Below, one piece after another: positions 1-7,054 of a stretch of DNA of 11,231 nucleotides. The DNA is from Treponema sp. (GTDB lineage Bacteria; Spirochaetota; Spirochaetia; Treponematales; Treponemataceae): positions 1 to 11,231 of the forward strand of contig JAAZCS010000150.1 of assembly GCA_012513125.1 (NCBI GenBank), in the 5' to 3' direction. Numbering within the stretch: the first letter of the stretch is position 1; each line of letters begins with the position of its first letter. The translations under genes were made by a program, and so were the position numbers. The notes under the pieces are model-generated. The model was not told the origin of the DNA. It searched no databases and saw only the letters and a list, made by a program, of their open reading frames with translations.

Positions 1-351
1 CACAATAATTCCAACTATAAACATTACAAAAGGAGTCCATCTATTTGAAAGCAACTCTTTTAAAATTTGCAGTTTTACATATTGATAATGATTCTTAATT
101 GCTTCTTCATAAATAATTTTTTCATTGTCATCTATTTCATTGCTTTTAATTCTAATTTTTATTTCACTTTTTGGAAGAACTGCTTTTTGTGAATTATCAA
201 GATATTCCGCCACTTCGCTATTTATTACAGGATATTTTCCATAGTATGGCGAAAGAAAATTGCTGTCATCTTTTACAACCATGTCGATTATTGAACGGCC
301 GTCCGCGTCTTTTTCAAGAAAAATATTTTTGATGCTATCTATCTGTTTCAT
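1..351 (-). CDS. Membrane protein of unknown function, N-terminal part (runs off the left edge)
   Basis: Open from an ATG at 351 to base 1 (117 codons), with no stop inside the window, so the C-terminus is missing. The protein starts MKQIDSIKNIFLEKD. About 100 hydrophilic, charge-rich residues follow, and a hydrophobic stretch (FVMFIVGIIV) begins at the edge, so a cytoplasmic N-terminal region followed by a membrane segment is likely. An AGGG 9 bases before the ATG is an acceptable ribosome binding site. I do not recognise the family with certainty; it resembles small hypothetical membrane proteins of anaerobes whose soluble part leads into one or two membrane helices. The gene is divergent from the hydrolase at 602-1141, with its own candidate promoter at 421-429 and a palindrome in its leader at 372-396. 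Real gene: fairly sure. Function: unknown. Confidence 0.75.
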   Translation of the reverse strand, partial: MKQIDSIKNIFLEKDADGRSIIDMVVKDDSNFLSPYYGKYPVINSEVAEYLDNSQKAVLPKSEIKIRIKSNEIDDNEKIIYEEAIKNHYQYVKLQILKELLSNRWTPFVMFIVGIIV

Positions 352-371
352 GTTTGGTTACCCTAGTTTTG

Positions 372-396
372 AACTGTCGAGAATTTCTCGGTAGTT
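372..396 (-). promoter_or_regulatory. Imperfect 25-bp palindrome in the leader of the left-edge membrane protein gene
   Basis: AACT-gt-CGAGA-att-TCTCG-gt-AGTT is symmetrical apart from a 2-base mismatch on each side. It lies between the candidate promoter (421-429) and the start codon (351) of the minus-strand gene. It could be an operator or a hairpin in the 5' leader. No T-run follows, so it is not an obvious terminator. Confidence 0.4.
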
Positions 397-420
397 GCCG
401 ATTTTTGCACTTCAACTTTT

Positions 421-429
421 ATTTTATCA
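421..429 (-). promoter_or_regulatory. Extended -10 promoter for the left-edge membrane protein gene
   Basis: On the minus strand this reads TGATAAAAT, an extended -10 (TGn + TAAAAT). No convincing -35 hexamer is found 16-18 bases upstream. It would give a leader of about 60 bases that includes the palindrome at 372-396. Confidence 0.35.
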
Positions 430-458
430 CATTTTTTGGTCTGTTACTTATTCAAAGA

Positions 459-487
459 TTGAAAATTCAATTCTTTTGCGTTATACT
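459..487 (+). promoter_or_regulatory. Sigma-70-type promoter for the alpha/beta hydrolase gene
   Basis: TTGAAA (459-464), a 17-base spacer, then TATACT (482-487). The -35 lies in a small inverted repeat TTGAA-AA-TTCAA (459-470). The predicted RNA start is near 494, only about two bases before an ATG at 496. That ATG is out of frame with the hydrolase. Confidence 0.55.
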
Positions 488-601
488 ATTTATCTATGAA
501 GTTGAATAGTCGAAATATTATAACACAAAACTAACAAAAAAGCCATCTTATATGTTCACGGCAAAGGCGGAAAGGCTCAAGAAGCAGACGCATATAAAAA
601 G

Positions 602-1141
602 ATGTTTCCAATGTATGATGTCTATGGACTTGATTACAAAACATGGACACCATGGCAAACAAAAGAAGAATTTTCAACATTTTGCAAGGTGCTTGAAGAA
701 AACTATGAGAAAATAATTCTAATTGCTGGTAGTATTGGAGCTTTTTTCTCAATGAATTCTGGAATGGAAGCTATATTCAAGAATAAACTTGAAAAAGCGT
801 TTTTCATATCCCCCATTGTTGATATGGAAAAACTTATATCTGATATGATGCACTGGGCCAATGTTTCAGAACAAAGGCTTATTGAAGAACAAAATATCCC
901 AACAGACTTTGGCGAAACATTGTCGTGGGACTATCTAACATATGTTCGGAATAATCCCATAACATGGAAAACAAAAACATATGTATTGTATGGGGATAAA
1001 GACAATCTTACATCACAAGAGACAATCGAAAAATTTGTTCGAAACCATAATGGACATTTAACAGTTATGAAAAATGGTGAACATTGGTTTCATACAGCCG
1101 AACAAGTTGATTTTTTAAATGTTTGGCTAAAATCTCTGTGA
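602..1141 (+). CDS. Alpha/beta hydrolase, small serine-hydrolase type, with a damaged or unusual 5' end
   Basis: A 179-codon frame from the only in-frame start codon (602) to TGA. It shows an alpha/beta-hydrolase triad: nucleophile elbow AGSIG with Ser44, an Asp in GDKD (about 132-134) and a His in NGEHWFH (161 or 164). The same frame is open back to 524, and those upstream codons read KKAILYVHGKGG, the first strand and HG oxyanion loop of the fold. The functional protein should therefore begin near 530, but no ATG, GTG, TTG or CTG occurs in frame between 524 and 601. An ATG at 496 sits one base out of frame; removing one A from the AAAA run at 527-530 would join it to the gene. The gene is either frameshifted, has lost its start, or uses a non-standard start. 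The substrate is unknown; relatives are annotated only as small cytoplasmic hydrolases. No ribosome binding site is seen before 602. Confidence 0.75.
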   Translation: MFPMYDVYGLDYKTWTPWQTKEEFSTFCKVLEENYEKIILIAGSIGAFFSMNSGMEAIFKNKLEKAFFISPIVDMEKLISDMMHWANVSEQRLIEEQNIPTDFGETLSWDYLTYVRNNPITWKTKTYVLYGDKDNLTSQETIEKFVRNHNGHLTVMKNGEHWFHTAEQVDFLNVWLKSL

Positions 1142-1189
1142 CAGCATACATTAGGTGACTTTATTAACTCATGTTTCAAGATATCTATG

Positions 1190-1456
1190 TTACTCGCAAC
1201 TAGAGTGTGGCTTTTTTGAATACGTAGCACATCGTCTATAAAAGCAGACAGGAATAATGATTAATAACGCAATTATAGATGCAGCAAGGAAGATTTCTTT
1301 TACAGGTATAGCTACAGTTTCTCCAAATTCATTTATATAAGTTTGTCCTTAATGTTCACATAGAAAAGCGCCAATCTGAGTCCCAATTATCATTATTGAA
1401 CGTGTTAAGCAGAACACGGAAGTCATCCTGCCAACACGAACATTGCTATGTGAAAA
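1190..1456 (-). pseudogene. Remnant of an MFS transporter C-terminus
   Basis: Directly after the GH5 stop codon and in the same frame, the minus strand is open for 35 codons to a TAA (1349-1351), then for 52 more to a TAA at 1190-1192. The translation before the internal stop contains VRVGRMTSVFC and then IMIIGTQIGAFLCE. After it come GQTYINEFGETVAIPVKEI, a strong hydrophobic helix (LAASIIALLIIIPVCF) and a basic tail (YRR). The GR-x-x-S pattern before a membrane helix, and a last helix followed by a basic tail, match the end of MFS drug transporters (compare GRVFS in the intact MFS at 9332-10579). No start codon or ribosome binding site serves it, and the N-terminal ~300 residues are absent. 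It looks like the decayed 3' end of a transporter gene replaced upstream by the GH5 gene. The gap from 1142 to 1189 holds nothing I recognise. Confidence 0.6.
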
Positions 1457-2629
1457 TTATTTTCTTCCAAGAAAAATATCAACAATTTCTTTCTCATTTA
1501 TTGAAAGTGAATAGCGTTCTATCTCGCCCATTCCCCACTCAAAGTTTGCATTTGTGTCCCAGTAGAGAGCCGAAATTCCATATTTTTTTGTTAATTTTGT
1601 TTGATAAGTAACCCATTTAATTCTTTCATCATAACTTCTGTTTCTAAATGAAGCTGTTTCACCAATTACAATTGGGATTCCCTTTGAAATATATTTTTCA
1701 TTCAAAAGATTAAATGAATCTGTAAGTTGTTTCTTCGATTCTTCTGTAAATTTCACATCTGCATCATTTTGATTAACGCCCATAATGTAACTATGAACTG
1801 TAAGAATGAGTTTATCCTTTGCAGAATCATCAGGAAGTTTAAAATAAGAGTTATCTGTTGTTGTATACATTGCAGTACATAAAGATGGAATCATTACAAA
1901 ACGCTTTGCATTATTTCCACCACTAGCTCTGATAATATCAAGAATCATTTTGTTATAATCATTTAATAAATTGAATTCTTCTTCTTTTTTTGGAAACCAT
2001 TCATCAGCAGCACCTGCATTACGAGGTTCATTCAATGTTTCAAAAATTAAATGTTCATCATAACTGTTGTTAAAAGATTCACAAATCTGAGTCCAAATTG
2101 CCGTTAAGAAAGCTTTAGATTCTGCAATATCTTTGGGATTGTTTCTAATAATATACCCTTCACCATATTTGATTGGACTTTTCATATCGGCACGAACATC
2201 ATGATGACTATTTATTATTACATAATAGCCCTCTTCCATTGCCCAATTAACTATAGTTTTAACTCTTTTCATCCATTCTTCATTAATTGTGTATTTTTTA
2301 TCAGAAATATGATTAAACCAAGTAATAGGAATTCGAATCGTTTTATATCCGTTTTCAAACCCAAATTTAATTATATCAGAAGTTGTATGTGCTTCACCCC
2401 AACCATATTGACTGTTTAACGTAGTATCAGGTTTTTTTGTTGAACCATAAGCATCCAGTGTATTACCCAAATTCCAGCCATTTCCCATCGATTTTACAAA
2501 TTCAATTGCCGATTTTGAATCATCAAATTTGCCTTCTGTTGCAGAATCCTTTATTGAGACACTTTTATCATTTGCATAAACATTTAAACAAAACAAAACT
2601 AATACAATTCCAAAGATTTTTCTTTTCAT
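1457..2629 (-). CDS. Secreted GH5 endo-beta-glucanase (cellulase family, probably subfamily GH5_4)
   Basis: 390 residues with a signal peptide (basic MKRK, then a hydrophobic core, probable cleavage after NVYA at 19), so it is exported. The rest is one GH5 (beta/alpha)8 domain. Landmarks are the N-terminal GNGWNLGNTLDA (49-60), the RIP arginine (99), NSHHD with the His pair 142-143, the acid/base Glu201 in LNEPR, HSY (279-281), the nucleophile Glu324 in IGETAS, and the YWD tryptophan (357). All residues needed for catalysis are present. The WNLGNTLDA and LNEPR context is typical of endoglucanases and xyloglucanases of GH5_4; which glucan it cuts cannot be told. No carbohydrate-binding module or anchor follows, and the protein ends right after the last barrel helix. 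An AGAGG precedes the ATG. It is apparently transcribed alone from the promoter at 2686-2713. Confidence 0.93.
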   Translation of the reverse strand: MKRKIFGIVLVLFCLNVYANDKSVSIKDSATEGKFDDSKSAIEFVKSMGNGWNLGNTLDAYGSTKKPDTTLNSQYGWGEAHTTSDIIKFGFENGYKTIRIPITWFNHISDKKYTINEEWMKRVKTIVNWAMEEGYYVIINSHHDVRADMKSPIKYGEGYIIRNNPKDIAESKAFLTAIWTQICESFNNSYDEHLIFETLNEPRNAGAADEWFPKKEEEFNLLNDYNKMILDIIRASGGNNAKRFVMIPSLCTAMYTTTDNSYFKLPDDSAKDKLILTVHSYIMGVNQNDADVKFTEESKKQLTDSFNLLNEKYISKGIPIVIGETASFRNRSYDERIKWVTYQTKLTKKYGISALYWDTNANFEWGMGEIERYSLSINEKEIVDIFLGRK

Positions 2630-2685
2630 TTATATAACCTCTACTAAAAATTTACCCACATCTAAAATATAAATTCTTTTTAAAG

Positions 2686-2713
2686 TTTATAATCATTTGC
2701 ATTCAAATTGCAA
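2686..2713 (-). promoter_or_regulatory. Candidate promoter for the GH5 gene
   Basis: On the minus strand, TTGCAA (2713-2708), a 16-base spacer and TATAAA (2691-2686) lie 55-80 bases before the GH5 start, in the gap behind the MATE gene. Both hexamers deviate from consensus. Confidence 0.4.
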
Positions 2714-2738
2714 TACCAGAAATCTTAGTTTTCAAATA

Positions 2739-3995
2739 CTACATCAGACTTTTTTTTCTTTTGAAAATTCCAAAATACAAAGATATAGCAAGAATTAAAG
2801 ATAGCACATCCGCTACAGGCTGTGCCCACATTAAACCATTTATGCCAATAATAGCTCTTAACACAAATAAAGAAGGAATGTATATCAGTCCCTGCCTACT
2901 TATATTTACAATCAACGACGAAGTCGCCGCACCCATTGCCTGAAGTGCGTTTGCAAAAACAAAGAAAACACCAAAGAAAGTGCTTGTGGTAAGAAGAATT
3001 TTTGCAAAGCGTACTGCATATGCAAATGCACTCCTTTCTGTTAGAAAAATACCAACTATTTGATTAACAAACAGATAACACAGCATAGTAAGCACTGCAC
3101 TAACAATGAAAGCCAACACAAGAGAAAATCTCATAATGCCATGATACCGATTCCAATTCATTGCCCCTGTGCAGTATCCCAACAATGGCTGAACGCCCTG
3201 TCCTATCCCCATAGACAGCATTCCTGTAATCATGGTTATTTTCATGGCTACGCCTACACCCGCCAAAGCCATATCGCCATATTCAGCCATCATGCTATTC
3301 ATAATAATCTGGGAAACACTCATCAATACAGAAGCCAGAGCCGCTGGAATCCCTATGGAAAGAACCCCTGATGCAATTTTATTTCTATAGGAATAATTTT
3401 TTATGCTAATACTTAAGATAGATTTTCCATTCACAAAATAAATAATGTAATATAAAGCACCAACAACATTTCCTATAACAGTTGCAATTGCAGCACCCTT
3501 TACATCAAAGTTAAGAGATAAAATTAAAAGCGGATCTAAAATAATATTCAAAACATTGCCTATTATTTGACCCATCATAGCTTTTGTCGCTTGTCCTTCA
3601 GCCCGTAAAATATTTGAATAACAAGAGGTAATCAAAACAAACGGTCCGCTAAAAGCAATTATTGTTAAATAATCTTTCGTAAATTGCAATGTTTCATTAC
3701 TGGCACCTAGAGCAACAACAATTTTATCCAAAAATATCAAAAAAGCTATTGATATAATTATTCCTACAACCACACATGACCAGAAACAAAAAGAACATAC
3801 TTTTTTTGTATATTCCTTTTTTCCTTCTCCTAAGGCTCGGGAAATTACTGAAGTTCCACCGATTCCAAAGACATTTCCTATAGACATGAAAATTAAGAAC
3901 ACTGGCGTTGCAAGAGAAATTGCTGCCACTTGAAAAGGATTATGAGTCTGCCCAATAAAAAAAGTATCAGCAAGATTATAAACAAGAACATTCAT
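2739..3995 (-). CDS. MATE family multidrug/cation antiporter, N-terminally short
   Basis: 418 residues with about 11-12 hydrophobic segments. It carries the family's signature early region ADTFFIGQ (9-16), VAAISLATPVF and FGIGGTSVISRALGEG. The MATE fold exports cationic drugs or metabolites in exchange for Na+ or H+ across the cytoplasmic membrane. In full-length relatives about 25-30 residues (a cytoplasmic tail and the first half of helix 1) come before the point where this protein starts. Here the frame upstream of the ATG is closed by a TAA five codons away, and no better start exists. No clear ribosome binding site precedes the ATG. The start codon overlaps the extended -10 of the divergent MarR gene, 40 bases away, which strongly suggests MarR controls both. 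The protein may still fold, or the gene may have lost its 5' end. The basic tail FKRKKSLM ends it normally. Confidence 0.85.
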   Translation of the reverse strand: MNVLVYNLADTFFIGQTHNPFQVAAISLATPVFLIFMSIGNVFGIGGTSVISRALGEGKKEYTKKVCSFCFWSCVVVGIIISIAFLIFLDKIVVALGASNETLQFTKDYLTIIAFSGPFVLITSCYSNILRAEGQATKAMMGQIIGNVLNIILDPLLILSLNFDVKGAAIATVIGNVVGALYYIIYFVNGKSILSISIKNYSYRNKIASGVLSIGIPAALASVLMSVSQIIMNSMMAEYGDMALAGVGVAMKITMITGMLSMGIGQGVQPLLGYCTGAMNWNRYHGIMRFSLVLAFIVSAVLTMLCYLFVNQIVGIFLTERSAFAYAVRFAKILLTTSTFFGVFFVFANALQAMGAATSSLIVNISRQGLIYIPSLFVLRAIIGINGLMWAQPVADVLSLILAISLYFGIFKRKKSLM

Positions 3996-4003
3996 GTTAT
4001 ACT
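3995..4003 (+). promoter_or_regulatory. Extended -10 promoter for the MarR gene
   Basis: TGTTATACT is an extended -10 (TGn + TATACT), 33 bases before the MarR start. No good -35 is seen. It overlaps the first codon of the divergent MATE gene, so a repressor bound here would affect both genes. Confidence 0.45.
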
Positions 4004-4005
4004 CA

Positions 4006-4023
4006 AATAGTTAAAATTCTATT
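4006..4023 (+). promoter_or_regulatory. Possible MarR operator
   Basis: AATAG-N8-CTATT is an 18-bp dyad lying between the MarR -10 element and its ribosome binding site (AAGGA, 4024-4028). MarR proteins usually bind dyads of about 16-20 bp in their own promoter. The arms are only 5 bp and AT-rich, so this could be chance. Confidence 0.3.
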
Positions 4024-4035
4024 AAGGATGCTTTT

Positions 4036-4479
4036 ATGAAAAAAGATATAGGATTGCTTTTAAAAAACATTACAGATTGCTTAAAAAAACAAGCTGATGC
4101 TTCCTCAAAAGCTTCAGGAATTACGTTTTCTCAATTGCAAGTATTAGAATACATTGCTAATTCAGATAACAAAAGAACTACGCAAAAAGAAATCGAATCT
4201 TTTCTGAATGTATCACACCCGACTGTATCAGGCATTATCAAAAGACTTGAGGAAAAAGATTTAGTTAAAACAGAAGTTTTTGTAAAACATGGAATTAAAA
4301 AATCTGTTGAACTTAGCCCAAAAGGTGACATTCTTGAAAATCAAGTACATTTTCAAAAAGGAAAAATTGAAAAATTACTGACAATGAATTTTAATGAAGA
4401 AGAAAAAGAAAAGCTTGTATATTTATTAGAGAAACTCCAGAAAAATATCACACTAAATCTAAGCAAAAAAACTTATTAA
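4036..4479 (+). CDS. MarR family transcriptional regulator
   Basis: 147 residues, the usual MarR length. An N-terminal helix for dimerisation is followed by a winged helix-turn-helix: TQKEIESFLNVSHPTVSGI (about 49-67) with the recognition helix HPTVSGIIKRLEEKDLV. The wing is around VFVKHGIKKSVELSPKG (81-97), and a charged C-terminal helix completes the dimer interface. A good AAGGA lies 7 bases before the ATG. The gene is divergent from the MATE pump with 40 bases between them, the standard arrangement in which a MarR protein represses itself and a drug pump until a ligand binds. The ligand is unknown. The gene overlaps the stop codon of the convergent GH13 gene by 4 bases, leaving no room for a terminator between them. 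Confidence 0.93.
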   Translation: MKKDIGLLLKNITDCLKKQADASSKASGITFSQLQVLEYIANSDNKRTTQKEIESFLNVSHPTVSGIIKRLEEKDLVKTEVFVKHGIKKSVELSPKGDILENQVHFQKGKIEKLLTMNFNEEEKEKLVYLLEKLQKNITLNLSKKTY

Positions 4480-6026
4480 TATTTTATTTTATAAAAAACC
4501 GCAGTACCACCATCAATACAAATTGAATTTCCATTAACAGAAGAGTTTCCACCTATCGAGAAAAATGGTTCAGTTAATAAATTTGTTTTATTACTCAAAT
4601 CCACTTTATATGATTTTTTTGAAGGGTTAATAATTACGAGAACAGATTCATTATCATTTTTTCTAATATATGCCAATGGATAGTTTTCGGTTTGCAAAAA
4701 TTCCACAGAAGCATTACTTTGCAATGCTGAATGCTCTTTTCGGACACTAATTAGTTTTTTTACAATTGATCTAAGTGAATTAACATCTTTCATTTGTGAT
4801 TCTGCAGTTGGAGACTCAACTGAGTTGTCTACTGGAATATAAATTTGATCTTTATTTGCTTTTGAAAATCCAAAATTTTCAGAATTATCCCATTGCATTG
4901 GAGAACGTGAACCTGTTCTTTCGTATCCACCCTCTACAGAAATAAGATTTTCAACATATCTCATTCCTATTTCATCACCATAATAAATGAAAGGAGCACC
5001 TGGCATAGAAAGTAAAAATGCAAAAGCAATCTTCATTTCGTCTTGAGTTAAATACTTTCCTAAACGAATCATATCGTGATTACCAGATGGAATACAAATT
5101 AAGCCTTTACCATTTGTTTTATTGTAATTCTTTTTGTATGTTTCAAGAAAAGAAGTAATATTTCCTTTTCCTCTTGATGAAAAATATGGTTCTTCACAAC
5201 GGAATAAGTCATTGTAGAATGATGGTCCAAAATGAAGAAGAAAATCCATGTGAAAACCGCCCGCCAAAGACTTATCTGGTTCACCCCATTCCGAAACCAT
5301 TGCCGCTTCAGGAAATTCTTTGTCTAGAAAATCACGAACTTTATTCCACAATTCTATAATTCCAGTTTTTTGTTCATCATCATTCTTAACAAGAGAACCA
5401 GCCATATCAACACGGAAACCGTCACAACCTTTAGAAAGCCAAAATCGCATAACATTCATCATCTCTTCAAGAGTTGCTCTAGGTCCACTATCATTTACAG
5501 ATTGCATCCAAGGTTTTTCACATTTGTAAAATCCATAGTTTAGAGCTGGTTGAGTTGAAAAAAAGTTTAAGGCAACACATCCATTTCTCTGAGAAATACC
5601 ACGTAACCATTGCATATCATTTGGAGCATCCCAAACACAATCTGTCCAAACATATCTATCTGAGAATTCATTTTTTGTAGGTTTCATTGATTCAATAAAC
5701 CAAGGATGTTTATACGATGTATGCCCCGGAACTATATCCAAAATTATGTGCATGTTTCGTTTATGAACTTCATTAAAAAGATTATATAAATCTTCATTTG
5801 TTCCATAACGAGGAGCAACTTTATAATAATCTTGAACGTCATATCCTGCATCATCAAAAGGAGATAGATAGCAAGGATTCAACCAAATGGCATTGCATCC
5901 TAATTCTTTAATATAATCAAGTTTTTCAATAATTCCATAAAAATCACCAATACCATCTCCGTTTTTGTCATAAAAAGACTGTGGATAAATTTCATAAAAC
6001 ACTGCATTTGAAAGCCATTTAGACAT
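4476..6026 (-). CDS. GH13 alpha-glucosidase / alpha-amylase family enzyme, cytoplasmic
   Basis: 516 residues without a signal peptide, so it acts in the cytoplasm on imported oligosaccharides. The opening YEIYPQSFYDKNGDGIGD (11-28), with its DxNxDGxGD calcium loop, is typical of the oligo-1,6-glucosidase / alpha-glucosidase branch. Conserved regions: I, DIVPGH (97-102, with Gly in place of the usual Asn); II, GFRVD with the nucleophile Asp207; III, VSEWG with the acid/base Glu246; IV, SGNHD with Asp318; and QPALN (159-163) as region V. A small beta-domain ends the protein. All three catalytic acids are present, so it should be active on alpha-glucosidic bonds of malto-oligosaccharides or related sugars; the exact specificity cannot be read. 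AGGAG precedes the ATG. It lies 24 bases behind the PAP2 gene and is probably the last gene of the GNAT-PAP2-GH13 operon. Confidence 0.92.
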   Translation of the reverse strand: MSKWLSNAVFYEIYPQSFYDKNGDGIGDFYGIIEKLDYIKELGCNAIWLNPCYLSPFDDAGYDVQDYYKVAPRYGTNEDLYNLFNEVHKRNMHIILDIVPGHTSYKHPWFIESMKPTKNEFSDRYVWTDCVWDAPNDMQWLRGISQRNGCVALNFFSTQPALNYGFYKCEKPWMQSVNDSGPRATLEEMMNVMRFWLSKGCDGFRVDMAGSLVKNDDEQKTGIIELWNKVRDFLDKEFPEAAMVSEWGEPDKSLAGGFHMDFLLHFGPSFYNDLFRCEEPYFSSRGKGNITSFLETYKKNYNKTNGKGLICIPSGNHDMIRLGKYLTQDEMKIAFAFLLSMPGAPFIYYGDEIGMRYVENLISVEGGYERTGSRSPMQWDNSENFGFSKANKDQIYIPVDNSVESPTAESQMKDVNSLRSIVKKLISVRKEHSALQSNASVEFLQTENYPLAYIRKNDNESVLVIINPSKKSYKVDLSNKTNLLTEPFFSIGGNSSVNGNSICIDGGTAVFYKIKY

Positions 6027-6050
6027 ATAACACTCCTGTAAAAGTCGCTT

Positions 6051-7016
6051 CTAAAGTTTCATTTTTTGTGCGTCTTCAATTTTAGTAAAAATCAAAGGAT
6101 ACAGATATGTTACAAAAAATGTCATGATAAAAGCATACAAAAAAGTGGTTACTGCGGTAGGTAAGAAACTTTTAAAAATAGAAAAACCTGCACGGACAAT
6201 AAAAATTACAATCGGAAGACCACAAATTAAGCGTGCTATTTTCTGATTAATAGAACATTCAACATTGAATTTAACGAATCTACGTTCCAAAACCCAACCG
6301 ATAAAAAACCCTATCGCAGCTCCAGTACAATAACTTGTGTCGGGAACCATCTTTTTTGAATCAACAAGAATTTTTCCTGCTTCATCGTAATCGATTGGAT
6401 AGTTCTTTACCATAGCATAAATTGTAATGGCAACTGAAATGACAACAACAATCAACGTTAAAATGATATCATTGTTTTTTCCCTTTTCTGTCCACGTAAT
6501 AATTTTTGATACAATGAAAAGCCAAATACATCCTACACAAAGAGATACAAGAACATCCTGCGGGGTATGAACACCAAGATAATTCCGCGAAAAACAAATC
6601 AACGCAAGAATCACGATAGATGCTATCATTGCCACTTTAGAACGGCTTTTCATCTTTGCAGCAAGACCACCCCATAATGCAGTACTCTGTGATACGTGTC
6701 CACTTGGGAAAGAATATCCAGTAGCCGTTATTTTTGCATCAGAAACAGGCATAACACGTACATCACGAATCCACGGACGATAAATACAAGCGGTGATTTT
6801 CAGGAAGCCATTTGATATAAATGAAAAAGCGAAGTTCATCAAAAGATAAACGCCTATTTCCTTGTTGACAACCCAGTAGATGCACGCCATTATACAAACG
6901 GGTATTAATCCGTTACCAAGTTCTGTAAAAGTAGTGAAGAAACTATCAAAGATTCCACCTGTTAATTTACGAAAGTTCTGTAATAAAAGAAGATAATCTA
7001 TATCAATAATTGACAA
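6051..7016 (-). CDS. PAP2 superfamily membrane phosphatase
   Basis: 321 residues with about eight hydrophobic segments. It carries the full lipid-phosphatase signature: K-x6-RP (Lys73, Arg80-Pro81), PSGH (104-107) and SR-x5-H-x3-D (Arg144, His150, Asp154). The histidines form and relay a phospho-enzyme. Such enzymes dephosphorylate lipid phosphates (phosphatidate, undecaprenyl diphosphate) at the outer face of the membrane. A C-terminal extension of about four more helices, beyond the six of the core, makes it longer than the simplest PAP2 proteins. The start is a TTG: an in-frame stop lies immediately before it and the next ATG (residue 43) is inside the first membrane helices. AGGT lies 9 bases upstream. 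It is 38 bases behind the GNAT gene and 24 before GH13. The substrate is unknown, and I see no biochemical link to its neighbours. Confidence 0.92.
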   Translation of the reverse strand: MSIIDIDYLLLLQNFRKLTGGIFDSFFTTFTELGNGLIPVCIMACIYWVVNKEIGVYLLMNFAFSFISNGFLKITACIYRPWIRDVRVMPVSDAKITATGYSFPSGHVSQSTALWGGLAAKMKSRSKVAMIASIVILALICFSRNYLGVHTPQDVLVSLCVGCIWLFIVSKIITWTEKGKNNDIILTLIVVVISVAITIYAMVKNYPIDYDEAGKILVDSKKMVPDTSYCTGAAIGFFIGWVLERRFVKFNVECSINQKIARLICGLPIVIFIVRAGFSIFKSFLPTAVTTFLYAFIMTFFVTYLYPLIFTKIEDAQKMKL

Positions 7017-7054
7017 TTATATATTACCTATTTCTAAACGCAAGAAAAAATCTT

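Noticed and set aside
1190..1216. Weak hairpin ACTC...GAGT followed by TTTTTT downstream of the hydrolase gene
   Set aside because: Only a 4-bp stem, separated from the T-run by GTGGC, and it lies within the MFS remnant. Too weak to call a terminator.
4440..4500. Search for a terminator between the convergent MarR and GH13 genes
   Set aside because: The stop codons overlap by 4 bases. Only A/T runs without a stable stem are present.
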